Below, piece after piece: positions 38,145 to 46,624 of a stretch of 64,000 nucleotides of DNA (its first letter is position 1; every line of letters begins with the position of its first letter). The DNA comes from Arcanobacterium sp. S3PF19 (GTDB lineage Bacteria > Actinomycetota > Actinomycetes > Actinomycetales > Actinomycetaceae). The stretch is from contig NZ_JRMX01000011.1 in assembly GCF_000758825.1 (NCBI RefSeq), positions 56,538 through 120,537 on the forward strand, given 5' to 3'. The position numbers and the translations under genes were made by a program. Below the pieces are notes generated by a model that saw nothing but the letters and a program-made list of their open reading frames with translations, was not told the origin of the DNA and searched no databases.

Positions 38145-39252
38145 TTCTCTTTCTTTCGTTTTTCGGCAGGTCGCGCCCGACACCTGCCGCTGAATCCAAA
38201 CTTTCCGCCAGGGGCGTTGCCCAGGCGGCAATCACACGCCGATCGTCCGTTCCCGCATGCGCACAGCCGCAGGAACGTCCCACAACCAGATCAAATCCGC
38301 AGACGGTACCTTCCGTCTGCGCCGCCGGGCGCGCTTTATCCAAAATTTCGAAGGTACGCCGCGTCATTTCCTCCCAGGGCTGGCGGACGGAAGTCAGCGA
38401 CGGTGTTGTGAACCCGGAGTCGGAAGATCCGTTCAGTGCCGCCACGGCAAGATCTTCCGGCACGCGAATCCCCAAATCGGCGCAGGCGGCAAGCACGCCC
38501 AGAGCCTGCCGCTCATTGCCGGTGACGAGCGCACGCGGCATACGCCCTTTCCGCGACTTTTCCAGCACCCATTCATATCCGCAGATCCGCGAATATGCAC
38601 CCCAGGAGATGCCGGCCGAAGACTGCGGCTTTCCCGTTGCCCTGCACCACCCCCGCGCCCGCACAAAGGAATTTTTCATTCCCGGAGGGCCGGTAAGCAG
38701 GGCAATATCCTCATATCCGTGGCGTTTCAGATGGGAAGTAAGCGCATATACCGCGCGGGTTTCGTCGATTCTTACCGAGGGACATCTGGAATCCGAATCC
38801 GCATAGGTAAACACAACCACGGGGGTATTGGTGTCGGTGAAAATATCCAGGGCCAGATTTTCCACCGTTCCCATGTATATTACGCCGTCCACCTGATGTG
38901 AGATCAGGGAACGCAGGAGCAGGCGCTCCTCATGCGGATTATCGGCAGAGTCGCCGAGCATAATCGTTTCGCCGCGCATAAAAGCCCGGGCATGGAAAGC
39001 ATGGGCAATCTCGGCAATAAAAGGATTGGTGATATTGGGCAGCACCAACCCGTATATGCCGCTTTTCCCCGAGGCGAGCACCCGCGCGGCGCGGTTGGGG
39101 TTATATCCCAGCTTTTCAATTGCCGCCAGAACTCTTTTCCGTGTTTCCGCGGCGACGGGCCGCGGGCCGTTGTTTACCGTATAGGTTACGACGGCCACGG
39201 ACGTGCCCGCCTCGCGTGCCACATCTTCTCTCGTAGGCCTTTTAATGCCCAT
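38137..39252 (-). CDS. LacI-family transcriptional regulator
   Basis: 371 residues. N-terminal HTH (6-50) with TREDVAREAGTSVAVVTYTVN and hinge helix RAARVLASG; the periplasmic-binding-protein core follows (about 64-340) with GLVLPNITNPFIAEI and PEDLAVAALNGS. Recognition-helix residues equivalent to LacI Tyr17/Gln18/Arg22 are Val/Ala/Tyr. The C-terminal tail beyond about 345 is charged. 48 bp downstream of the MFS transporter gene it probably regulates, through the repeated sites at 40706-40728. Confidence 0.9.
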   Translation of the reverse strand: MGIKRPTREDVAREAGTSVAVVTYTVNNGPRPVAAETRKRVLAAIEKLGYNPNRAARVLASGKSGIYGLVLPNITNPFIAEIAHAFHARAFMRGETIMLGDSADNPHEERLLLRSLISHQVDGVIYMGTVENLALDIFTDTNTPVVVFTYADSDSRCPSVRIDETRAVYALTSHLKRHGYEDIALLTGPPGMKNSFVRARGWCRATGKPQSSAGISWGAYSRICGYEWVLEKSRKGRMPRALVTGNERQALGVLAACADLGIRVPEDLAVAALNGSSDSGFTTPSLTSVRQPWEEMTRRTFEILDKARPAAQTEGTVCGFDLVVGRSCGCAHAGTDDRRVIAAWATPLAESLDSAAGVGRDLPKNERKRNG

Positions 39253-39300
39253 GCTTTCTCTCCCGATTTTCCGTTTTCCCCCTATTCTACGGGTTGCAGA

Positions 39301-40680
39301 CTATTTATGCGTTTTCCACCCGCTGTTTGCCAGGGCCTCCAGTTCCTCGAGCGTTTTGCCTTTGGTCTCCGGAGCCAGGAAGTAGGATACAACGAGACCG
39401 AACACCGCCACGCCCGCAAAAAGCCACGTCGCCCGGGACATTCCCCAGTTTTCAACCATTGCGGGAAATACGCCGACTCCCAAAATGGCGCCTATCCGGC
39501 TGACCGAGCCGGCAAATCCGGTGCCCGAGGCACGCAGACGCGTCGGGAACAGTTCGTTGGGATAAACCATATCCAACACGCCCGGTCCCAAATTGGCGAG
39601 CAGAATCGCAAACGCAAGCAGCACGATAAGAACGCCCACAGACGGATCCGTAATCAGTGCCAAGGCTCCCAAAACCACGATCATGCCCACGAAACACCAG
39701 AGCATCTGCGGGCGCCGGCCCACTTTTTCCACCGTGTACATTCCGATTGCCGCTCCTGCCACTCCCAGCAGTGCGATGATGGAAGAACCGATATAGGCCA
39801 AAATTGTATTGCCCTTGGTAAACGGTTCCAAAATTGAGGGAGTGTACATCTGGATTCCGTAGAAGGATACGGCAAATGCGAACCAGAATACCGAGCAGAA
39901 GATTGTGGAACGGATCATGGTCGGGCTGAACAGCTCCCACCACGTGCCGTAAAGACGCGATTTGCGCGCTTCGGAATCTTCGCGTACCTGCTGCGGCTCG
40001 GTCGGGGCAAAGTATTCTCCCCGAATTGCGGTAATTGCGGCCATCACTTCGTTTGCTTCCGCGATTCTTCCGTGCTGACGCAGCCAGCGCGGGGATTCGG
40101 GCACCTTATGCCGCAGAATCAGGGTTATTGCCGCCAAAACGGCTCCCAGTCCGAGCATCCAGCGCCATGCGGATTCGCCTATCGGATACATCAGGATTCC
40201 GGTGAAGTAGGCAAAAAATGCTCCCAGCTGCCAGAACAGAGACATCAAAATAATAAACCTGCCGCGTTTCTGCGGTGCGGTGAACTCTGCCGTGATCGAC
40301 GAGGAAATCGGATAGTCTCCGCCGATAAACAGCCCCAGCAAAAACCGGGAAGCAATCAGCTGCCACGCATTTTGCGTAAGTGCGGCAAGAAGGGCGAAAA
40401 TGACGAACCCGGAGAGGTCGATCATATACATTTTGCGTCTGCCGAGCGCATCTGCAAGTTTCCCGCCGAAAAGCATTCCCAGAAACATTCCCACAATTGC
40501 GGAGGAAGCAACTATTCCCTCCATTGCCCCCGAAATTTCCCACTGTTTTTTCAGACCGGGAAGCGCCACCGCAATTACGGACACATCAAAACCGTCAAGA
40601 AACATCCCGGCGCCGGAGAGCACGGCTACCTGCCGCTGAAATCCAAAGCCCTCACGGGGCCGTTTAATCTTTTCCACCAT
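39301..40680 (-). CDS. MFS transporter (sugar-porter-like)
   Basis: 459 residues from ATG 40680, behind GAGGAG; a 16-codon upstream extension would run through the operator repeats. Twelve helices. GGKLADALGRRKMY in loop 2-3, RFLLGLFIGGDYPISSSITAEF in helix 4, PESPRWLRQHGR after helix 6 and the C-terminal PETKGKTLEELE are sugar-porter (SP) and related marks. Substrate probably a carbohydrate or organic acid. First gene of the MFS-lacI-2H-mgtC run. Confidence 0.88.
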   Translation of the reverse strand: MVEKIKRPREGFGFQRQVAVLSGAGMFLDGFDVSVIAVALPGLKKQWEISGAMEGIVASSAIVGMFLGMLFGGKLADALGRRKMYMIDLSGFVIFALLAALTQNAWQLIASRFLLGLFIGGDYPISSSITAEFTAPQKRGRFIILMSLFWQLGAFFAYFTGILMYPIGESAWRWMLGLGAVLAAITLILRHKVPESPRWLRQHGRIAEANEVMAAITAIRGEYFAPTEPQQVREDSEARKSRLYGTWWELFSPTMIRSTIFCSVFWFAFAVSFYGIQMYTPSILEPFTKGNTILAYIGSSIIALLGVAGAAIGMYTVEKVGRRPQMLWCFVGMIVVLGALALITDPSVGVLIVLLAFAILLANLGPGVLDMVYPNELFPTRLRASGTGFAGSVSRIGAILGVGVFPAMVENWGMSRATWLFAGVAVFGLVVSYFLAPETKGKTLEELEALANSGWKTHK

Positions 40681-40705
40681 GTATTTCTCCTCGTTGAGCG
40701 TTTGG

Positions 40706-40728
40706 CTACGCGCATTGTCTACGCGCAT
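40706..40728 (-). promoter_or_regulatory. Tandem LacI-type operator repeats before the MFS gene
   Basis: Two identical 10-bp copies of CTACGCGCAT at 40706-40715 and 40719-40728, 13 bp apart, 26 bp upstream of the start codon. Each has the CG-centred near-palindrome typical of LacI-family half-site pairs. The regulator gene is the next gene of the operon. Confidence 0.6.
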
Positions 40729-40906
40729 AGATTAATGGTAGTAGCGGGGAAAAAAGTAGTCAAGACCTCATTTTTACAAAGAATCTTTTGCAAAATGCGC
40801 AAAACCGGCGCGGATATACGAACCGGCGCGCAATTTTGTGCCTGCTTTACGGCACACCCGGCAGGTATGCACGAACGCCGGAAAGCAAAGACCGGGTGAA
40901 AACTTC

Positions 40907-41584
40907 CTAAATTAATTTAGCCTGCCCGGCGGCGCGCAGCATTTCCTCAATATCTTTCCGATAATGCCCGCCGGCGTCACGTTCCTCAAACGAATCCTCC
41001 AAATATGCGTGCAGAAAATCGCGCAGACGGGCGCACGTTTCCGCACCGAAATTTTCCCCGGCACGGACTGCAGGCTCTGCAAAAGCGCGTCCGCCGAAAA
41101 GCAGCAGCCACATATCTTTCACGGGAGAAAGATTTTTCCCCGGCACAGGCATCGCATAAGGAATCCCGATCCTTCTCGCCCCGTGACGGCGGTAAAAACG
41201 CCACCGCGCCTCCGAATCTCCGTAACGCGGATGGGACACGCCGGAGGAAGGGGAATGAATCTCCCCCAAAATCAGATCCGGATTATATGCCTGCTCCCAA
41301 TTCCGCACTGCCTCATCAAGCAGCTTTCCGCCAACGCCCCGGCCGCGCATTTTTCCGTCTACCGCAAGCCAGGAAATCAGAACCGTTTCCGGTGTGCCGC
41401 GCCACCCCACAAGTGCACCGCGGGGAGCACCGTCTTCCCAGGCGGCGACGCCCACATAGCGTCCGGCGGAAAAATCGCCGAGCAGCGCATCACGCGTCCC
41501 CCTTTCCTCCTCGGGGAAATTTTCAAGAAGCAGATCGGTAACCGCTTCATAGTCGGGTTCGGCCAAAACACGCATAGTAACCAT
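40907..41584 (-). CDS. GNAT-family N-acetyltransferase
   Basis: 225 residues. The acetyl-CoA-binding motif A is clear: LISWLAVDGKMRGRGVGGKLLDEAV, with the R/Q-x-x-G-x-G/A pattern in RGRGVGG (about 82-88). The longer C-terminal part (about 140-225) with SEARWRFYRRHGARRIGIPY is seen in GNAT proteins of unknown substrate. Stand-alone gene; start codon either of two ATGs (41584 or 41575). Confidence 0.82.
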   Translation of the reverse strand: MVTMRVLAEPDYEAVTDLLLENFPEEERGTRDALLGDFSAGRYVGVAAWEDGAPRGALVGWRGTPETVLISWLAVDGKMRGRGVGGKLLDEAVRNWEQAYNPDLILGEIHSPSSGVSHPRYGDSEARWRFYRRHGARRIGIPYAMPVPGKNLSPVKDMWLLLFGGRAFAEPAVRAGENFGAETCARLRDFLHAYLEDSFEERDAGGHYRKDIEEMLRAAGQAKLI

Positions 41585-41653
41585 GTTCCCAGCCTAACAC
41601 GGCAGAACAATTCTTTTCCCGTCCGGAAAGCCAAACGTTTTGAATATAACTTA

Positions 41654-41700
41654 TAGACAAAATACGCTATCCGTATATAATCTTGTTAGGCATACCTAAC
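41654..41700 (+). promoter_or_regulatory. Promoter with DtxR/IdeR-like operator for the LPXTG protein
   Basis: -35 TAGACA (41654-41659), 16-bp spacer, consensus -10 TATAAT (41676-41681), then the palindrome GTTAGGCATACCTAAC (41685-41700) covering the expected transcription start. The palindrome has perfect 6-bp arms and the TTAGG...CCTAA ends of iron-dependent DtxR/IdeR boxes. Repression by metal-loaded regulator would block this promoter directly. Confidence 0.75.
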
Positions 41701-41730
41701 TGCCGCTTTCCGCTTCGAAAGGGATGAAAT

Positions 41731-42828
41731 ATGGGAAAATGTAAGAAATTTGCAACGGCTCTTTCCATGGGAGCTCTTATTCTGCCTTTCGGCGCAGGAT
41801 ACGCGGCGGCAGAGGAAAAACCGCTGGACTGCACAGACGGTACGATGTGTCCCGGTTTGGGAATTTTCAACATCCAAGCCGGGTATTCATCCTCGCAGCC
41901 TGCGCCTACGGGCAAAGTGTGGGGAAAGGTGACTGCGGAAACGGTGGGAGAAAACACCAAAACCGTGGAGGCGGGCACGCAGGAAACAGAATTCACCTAC
42001 CGCGTGCGGGCAACAGCGCAAAAGACCGCGCCCACACATTTCAGTATCTCCCTTACCACAACCGGCCTGTTCGAAAGAGGATACCGTATCTATCTTACCG
42101 ACGAACATAAAAGCAAAATTAAAGACAGCGACTGCACGCTGAACCCGAAAAAGATTCCCGCCCAAGGAAAAGCCACAGCCACCTGCCCGCTGCTGAAAAA
42201 CGCAAAGTATTTCGAAATATGGCACGAGGATCCGGGAATGTTGGATATGATGGGACGCTACGTCATCAATACCGATGATATTCCGAAGGCGGGCACGGGC
42301 GCGGCAGCCGACAGGGATCTGAAGATAAAATACAGCGGATCATCGGATGCGCCCGCTTCTTCCCTTCTTTCCGCAACAGTGAACGCAGGCACGTGGGAAG
42401 GCACGTTTACGTATAAAGTGAAGCCGGGCGCGGCGGGCAAAACCGTGAAATCCGCGCCAAAAATAACCGTGGAAAGCACCAACTCCGAAACTGCCGGCGA
42501 AGTTACGGGTGTACCGGAAGTTTCGGTAACCACGAAGGATGCGCCCGCACCTGCACCTGCACCTGCACCGGCACCCGCTCCGGCACCTGCTCCGGCACCT
42601 GCTCCGGCACCTGCGCCCGCTCCGACACCCAAGCCGGAACCCGGCCCCGCACAGTCACCCGAGTCCCATTCCGGGCCGGAAAAAATAATTCCAGATCAGG
42701 CTGCGGCAACACAGCAGATTTCACAGAAAGAACGGCTGCCGCGCACGGGCGGTGCGGCAGCAGCAGTCGCGGCAGCCGCCGCAATGTGCATTTTCGCAGG
42801 TGCCCGCCTGAAGAAACGCCGGAATTAA
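41731..42828 (+). CDS. Sortase-anchored LPXTG surface protein with Ala-Pro spacer
   Basis: 365 residues. Signal peptide about 1-27 (KCKK, then a hydrophobic core ending AGYAAA). The mature part starts with a Cys-bearing segment (DCTDGTMCPGLG) and contains two beta-rich modules (about 50-165 and 185-270). An (Ala-Pro) repeat spacer spans about 272-297, then Pro/Lys-rich sequence. LPRTG at 336-340 is followed by a hydrophobic stretch and KKRRN tail. No family is recognised for the ectodomain; the iron-box-like promoter suggests a role under iron limitation (haem or iron capture, or colonisation). Shine-Dalgarno AAAGGGATG. Confidence 0.82.
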   Translation: MGKCKKFATALSMGALILPFGAGYAAAEEKPLDCTDGTMCPGLGIFNIQAGYSSSQPAPTGKVWGKVTAETVGENTKTVEAGTQETEFTYRVRATAQKTAPTHFSISLTTTGLFERGYRIYLTDEHKSKIKDSDCTLNPKKIPAQGKATATCPLLKNAKYFEIWHEDPGMLDMMGRYVINTDDIPKAGTGAAADRDLKIKYSGSSDAPASSLLSATVNAGTWEGTFTYKVKPGAAGKTVKSAPKITVESTNSETAGEVTGVPEVSVTTKDAPAPAPAPAPAPAPAPAPAPAPAPAPAPTPKPEPGPAQSPESHSGPEKIIPDQAAATQQISQKERLPRTGGAAAAVAAAAAMCIFAGARLKKRRN

Positions 42829-42858
42829 AAATAGAATCGGCAGCAGATAAACAGTAGT

Positions 42859-43962
42859 TCACACAGATGTTTTGGGTGTGCCGGAAAAAGCCGGCACACC
42901 CAAAACCGTCTGTGCCCAAAGTTCGGTCAGGCCTTCATTGTCCACGGCGTCCGCACACACGATGTCGTAAGTTTTTTCCTCCCGCTTCACGGCGTTTTCC
43001 CGCCCGGGGATCTCTGCGCCGCTCCGGGAGGGAACGCTTTGGGCGCAAAGCAGTTTTCCGGCGGGAGAGTGCGCAAGCGACACGCTTTTGCGTGTATGGT
43101 GAACCAGACCCGGTGAAATTAAATCCGCAACCACAACCATGTCGTGCAGCCACATTCCGTCTACCGGACGCGTACGGCTGCTGTATGTCAGCCACGGACG
43201 AAGCCAAACATCAATCTCCCGGGCACGCCGGGCAGCCTCTGCGCTTTTCCGCTCCGCACGGGCAACAATCCGCTGCCAGCACTCGGCACTCAGACACGTA
43301 GTGCGCGTTACGTCCAGCGGAACAACGGTTAAATCTATCCCCGAATCAAATACGGCGGCAGCAGCTGCGGGATCAACGGCAAAGTTCGTATCAACCAGCT
43401 CACCGTAGCCCAGGCATCCGCCCATCAGTCTGATTTCCCGAATATGACCGGCAACACGCGGCTCATAGCGCAGCATGGCGGCAATGTTGGTCAGCGGTCC
43501 GAGACAGACAACCGTCACCCGGCCGCCCGCACAATGGCGAAACACGTCATCGGCCAGACGGGCGGCGGCCCGGGCAGGATCAGAATCGGCACCGGATGCG
43601 CCGTCGGCTGCCGGCGGATGCGTTTCACGCAAAGAACGGTCCGCGCCCTGCCACAGACCCGCCATATCCGGATCGAGACGCGGGCGGTCCAGCTTTTCCC
43701 GCCAGATCCGGCGCTGCTTCTCCCCCGTCAGAGGAACGTCGCACCCCGAAATTATCGGCGTGCGCACACCCATTATCTGTGCTATTCTGCGCGCCGCGGC
43801 ATTGCCCTCCAAAGCGCTCACGTTTCCGAAAACCGTCCATACCGACTTCACTTCCAGATTCGGCGCCGACCATGCCAAAGCCAAAGCCAGGGCATCGTCC
43901 ACATTCGCTCCGGGAATTCCGTTTCCGGGATCACAGTCTATAATCAAGGGTATCAACGGCAT
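42859..43962 (-). CDS. Inosine/uridine-type nucleoside hydrolase (IunH family)
   Basis: 367 residues. Hydrolyses the N-glycosidic bond of nucleosides to base and ribose. The Ca2+-binding Asp cluster is in the N-terminal IIDCDPGNGIPGANVDDALAL (6-26; quoted in two parts: DCDPGNG and VDDALAL), with extra residues between the aspartates as in one subfamily. VCLGPLTNIA and RLMGGCLGYGELVDTNFAVDP (the NFxxDP ligand region) and a C-terminal HD (WLHDMVVVAD) complete the site. Downstream of and overlapping the lacI gene by 10 bp, within an MFS-lacI-hydrolase operon for nucleoside use. The 3' end contains a 15-bp hairpin. Confidence 0.9.
   Translation of the reverse strand: MPLIPLIIDCDPGNGIPGANVDDALALALAWSAPNLEVKSVWTVFGNVSALEGNAAARRIAQIMGVRTPIISGCDVPLTGEKQRRIWREKLDRPRLDPDMAGLWQGADRSLRETHPPAADGASGADSDPARAAARLADDVFRHCAGGRVTVVCLGPLTNIAAMLRYEPRVAGHIREIRLMGGCLGYGELVDTNFAVDPAAAAAVFDSGIDLTVVPLDVTRTTCLSAECWQRIVARAERKSAEAARRAREIDVWLRPWLTYSSRTRPVDGMWLHDMVVVADLISPGLVHHTRKSVSLAHSPAGKLLCAQSVPSRSGAEIPGRENAVKREEKTYDIVCADAVDNEGLTELWAQTVLGVPAFSGTPKTSV
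42870..42905. repeat. 15-bp inverted repeat inside the end of the nucleoside hydrolase gene
   Basis: 42870-42884 pairs perfectly with 42891-42905, loop AAAAAG. It lies 41 bp past the stop of the plus-strand LPXTG gene and inside the last codons of the minus-strand hydrolase gene. Neither side has a long T-run, so it may act as a 3' mRNA stabiliser or weak terminator for the LPXTG transcript. Confidence 0.7.
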
Positions 43963-45014
43963 TCATCCCTCAGCTCCGCGCAGGATTCACGGGCGGAAAA
44001 ATAGGCGTTGGGAATAATCGGGGAACAGTCTTTCTGCTCAAATACCGCATCGGCAATGCTGTGTGCCAGTCCGTCCAGATCCACATGCATCCCGGACAGA
44101 GCGGGGGTCGTATAAGGCGCATAGTTGGTTGTATGCAGTGCCACCACACTGATATCGGCCGGAATACGCAAACCGAGCCTGTTGAAACGTGCCAGAATTC
44201 CCACGGCCTGCATCTCATTGGAAGCCACAATCCCGTCGCATCCCAAATCCACGAATTTATCCGCCGCGTTCCATCCTCCCTCGTGCGTGTAGGGTGCGCT
44301 GATGTACAGCGGAGAAGACTCGGGCGTATCTCCTTCCCGCCCGGCGAAAACGGATTCGTCCAACCCTGATTTTTCCCTGAGCGCTTCATACCAGCCGCGC
44401 GCTCTCTCCGCGGAGTTGATTCTGCCCTGCGGACCTCCCAGATGTCCGATTCTGCGACAGCCGCGCCTGATGAGCTCTTCGGTGAGCCCGGCAGTGCCTG
44501 TGCGCTCGTTTTCCAGCACACTTATCCGTCTGCCCTCATGCCCGGCGCCGCCGATCGGCTCACAGGCATTCAAAAATACGACCGGGCCGCGCATATCCCG
44601 CACCAGATCCGCAGGCGGAGGCTGATCCACGGAATACCAGACCAAACCCGCCACCTGACGGCTGAGCATCATCTCCGCAATCTGCTTTTCCCGCCACGGA
44701 TCGTCGTGTGAATCGGCCACAAAAAGCGAATATCCGCGCGTAAAAAATTCGTCTTCCAGGCACTGCACCATTCCCGAAAGAAAGGGATTTCCCAGGTCGG
44801 AAACAACCACGCCCAGAGTTGAGGTTTTGCCCGTAAGCAGTGCGCGCGCCAGCGTGTTCGGCCGGTATCCTGTTTTACGTATCGCATCCAAAACACGTTT
44901 GCGCGTCTCTTTGGCAACGGGACGCGGGCCGCCGTTAACCACATAGCTGACGACGGCGGTGGACGTTCCCGCCACCCGGGCAACGTCACTCTGTGTTGCG
45001 TGTTTTATTAACAT
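43953..45014 (-). CDS. LacI-family transcriptional regulator of the nucleoside operon
   Basis: 353 residues. HTH TQSDVARVAGTSTAVVSYVVN (6-26 region) and GYRPNTLARALLTG hinge; then a PBP-like core with LGVVVSDLGNPFLSGMV, ISVLENERTGTAG and PADISVVALHTT. Paralogous to the regulator at 38137-39252; the residue matching LacI Tyr17 is Thr here and Val there. It sits between an MFS gene and a nucleoside hydrolase gene, so ribose or a nucleoside is a likely inducer. No Shine-Dalgarno is obvious before ATG 45014. Confidence 0.9.
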   Translation of the reverse strand: MLIKHATQSDVARVAGTSTAVVSYVVNGGPRPVAKETRKRVLDAIRKTGYRPNTLARALLTGKTSTLGVVVSDLGNPFLSGMVQCLEDEFFTRGYSLFVADSHDDPWREKQIAEMMLSRQVAGLVWYSVDQPPPADLVRDMRGPVVFLNACEPIGGAGHEGRRISVLENERTGTAGLTEELIRRGCRRIGHLGGPQGRINSAERARGWYEALREKSGLDESVFAGREGDTPESSPLYISAPYTHEGGWNAADKFVDLGCDGIVASNEMQAVGILARFNRLGLRIPADISVVALHTTNYAPYTTPALSGMHVDLDGLAHSIADAVFEQKDCSPIIPNAYFSARESCAELRDECR

Positions 45015-45033
45015 CGTTCAATATATTACGTTG

Positions 45034-45080
45034 AAAGTGGTGGGTAAGCCTAAACGGGAGGAGCACTTACCCACCACTTT
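45034..45080 (-). terminator. Stem-loop between MFS and lacI genes
   Basis: Perfect 15-bp arms (45034-45048 and 45066-45080) with a 17-nt loop, starting 9 bp after the MFS stop. No T-run follows on the minus strand, so it probably lowers rather than ends read-through into lacI, or stabilises the MFS message. Confidence 0.65.
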
Positions 45081-45088
45081 AATGGACA

Positions 45089-46453
45089 TTAGATGGCATC
45101 TTCAATTAGCGTGAGATCACGTCCGCGGGTTTCGGGGGCAAAGAATGTTGCCACAAACCCGATACCTGCCGTAACCACAAAATAAATTGCCAGAGGCACC
45201 CAAGATCCTGTAGCGGCAAGCAGTGCCGATGCTACCATCGGGGCGGTACCGCCCGAAAGAATCGAACCGAGCTCTTTTGCAATTGCCATCGTAGAATAAC
45301 GATGCCCAACTCCAAACAGTTCGACTCCGTATGCCGCCTGTACGCCAAAGATCCCCAGGGATCCGATACACATACCGACAACAATCACTGCTCCCACGAT
45401 TAACGCATTTCGCGTCTCCAGCAGCGCGAATGCGGGAAACCCGTACAAAACCAGTAATCCGCAGAAAACGCGGTAAGTAATACGCCGTCCGAAACGGTCG
45501 GAAAGCCATCCGGAGAACGGGATTACGGCAAATCCCAGAACGGAGGCAATCAGTACCGCTGTCGTGGGCACTGATTTATTCATGCTCAGCGCATTCACGA
45601 CGTAGCCGACCAAAAATCCCTGAGCCATGTAGGACGGTCCGTTCTCCCCGATCCTCAGACCCAGCATAATCAGAAACGCTTTCCGCCCCGAACCGGAAAC
45701 TGCGGGAGAATTCTCCGCGGTCTGCAGTTTGGAAAGTTCCTGCGCTTTTTTCTCCCGGTAAATTCTAAATACGGGGCTTTCATCCATTGTCCGGCGCAGC
45801 AGCAGTGCCAGGGCCGCCACAAGCACGGAACAGAGGAAAGGAATCCGCCAGCCCCAGGCAACTACGTCTTCCCGCGGCAGCATCAAAACCAGCAGCCATA
45901 CGGTGGAGGCCAGCAGAGTACCGCTGTTGGAACCGACTCCGATCAGGGAGGACACCAGGCCGCGGTGACGCGTCGGAGCATATTCGGCGAGCATCACCGC
46001 ACCGCCGGAAAGCTCGGCTCCCGCGCCGAACCCCTGGCATATACGCAGGAATGCAAGCAGAAGAGGTGCGCCGATACCAATGGTGGCGTAGCCGGGAATC
46101 AGACCGATGGCGGAAGTGGAGATTCCCATCAGCGCCACCGTAAACACGAGAACCTTTTTTCTCCCGATTTTGTCGCCGATCCGTCCCAGCACAAAAGCCC
46201 CCACGGGACGGGCAAGGAAACCGACCGCATAGGTTACGAACGAAGAAAGCAGGGCAATAATTTTCGACTGACCCGGGAAGAACACATCACTGAAAACCAG
46301 ACCCGCGGCCAAACCGTACAGCGCAAAATCCACGTATTCCATGGTTGTTCCCAACCAGATGGAGACGATCGCCGACCAAAACGATTTTTTTCCGTGTCTG
46401 CTTTCAAAGTGCTGATCCGCGACCTGATCGCGATGGCGCAGGTGCTGTGCCAT
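45089..46453 (-). CDS. MFS transporter, metabolite:H+ symporter (MHS) family
   Basis: 454 residues from ATG 46453, behind GGAGG. MHS marks: N-terminal SIWLGTTMEYVDFALYGLAAGLVF, then GFLARPVGAFVLGRIGDKIGRKK, FLRICQGFGAGAELSGGAVMLAEY and RRTMDESPVF. Known MHS members carry shikimate, citrate, proline/betaine and similar compounds. In this operon, with a nucleoside hydrolase, import of a nucleoside or its breakdown product is inferred. Operator-like palindromes lie 56-74 bp upstream. Confidence 0.88.
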   Translation of the reverse strand: MAQHLRHRDQVADQHFESRHGKKSFWSAIVSIWLGTTMEYVDFALYGLAAGLVFSDVFFPGQSKIIALLSSFVTYAVGFLARPVGAFVLGRIGDKIGRKKVLVFTVALMGISTSAIGLIPGYATIGIGAPLLLAFLRICQGFGAGAELSGGAVMLAEYAPTRHRGLVSSLIGVGSNSGTLLASTVWLLVLMLPREDVVAWGWRIPFLCSVLVAALALLLRRTMDESPVFRIYREKKAQELSKLQTAENSPAVSGSGRKAFLIMLGLRIGENGPSYMAQGFLVGYVVNALSMNKSVPTTAVLIASVLGFAVIPFSGWLSDRFGRRITYRVFCGLLVLYGFPAFALLETRNALIVGAVIVVGMCIGSLGIFGVQAAYGVELFGVGHRYSTMAIAKELGSILSGGTAPMVASALLAATGSWVPLAIYFVVTAGIGFVATFFAPETRGRDLTLIEDAI

Positions 46454-46508
46454 TAAAACCTCCAACGTATGTTTTGCGGCTTCCACTTTGAAACCCCTGC
46501 TAAAATTC

Positions 46509-46527
46509 TATACGTATAGATACGTAT
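46509..46527 (-). promoter_or_regulatory. Tandem CG-centred palindromes upstream of the MHS transporter gene
   Basis: TATACGTATA (46509-46518) and ATACGTAT (46520-46527) are perfect palindromes with a central CG, 10 bp apart centre to centre, as expected for LacI-family operators. The cognate regulator is probably the adjacent lacI gene. Confidence 0.6.
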
Positions 46528-46624
46528 TGCGCAAAGAATACATTCGGGATTTTTTCAAAGACGTTTCAGCGGGAAAATATCGGATGCGGCGAAATAAAAG
46601 CTCAGTTAAAGCCGGTTTCCGCCG

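Noticed and set aside
42541..42632. Highly repetitive GCACCTGCACC-type tract, suspected as CRISPR or tandem DNA repeat
   Set aside because: It is in frame and codes the Ala-Pro spacer of the LPXTG protein; no spacer-repeat alternation. No CRISPR array was seen anywhere in the window.
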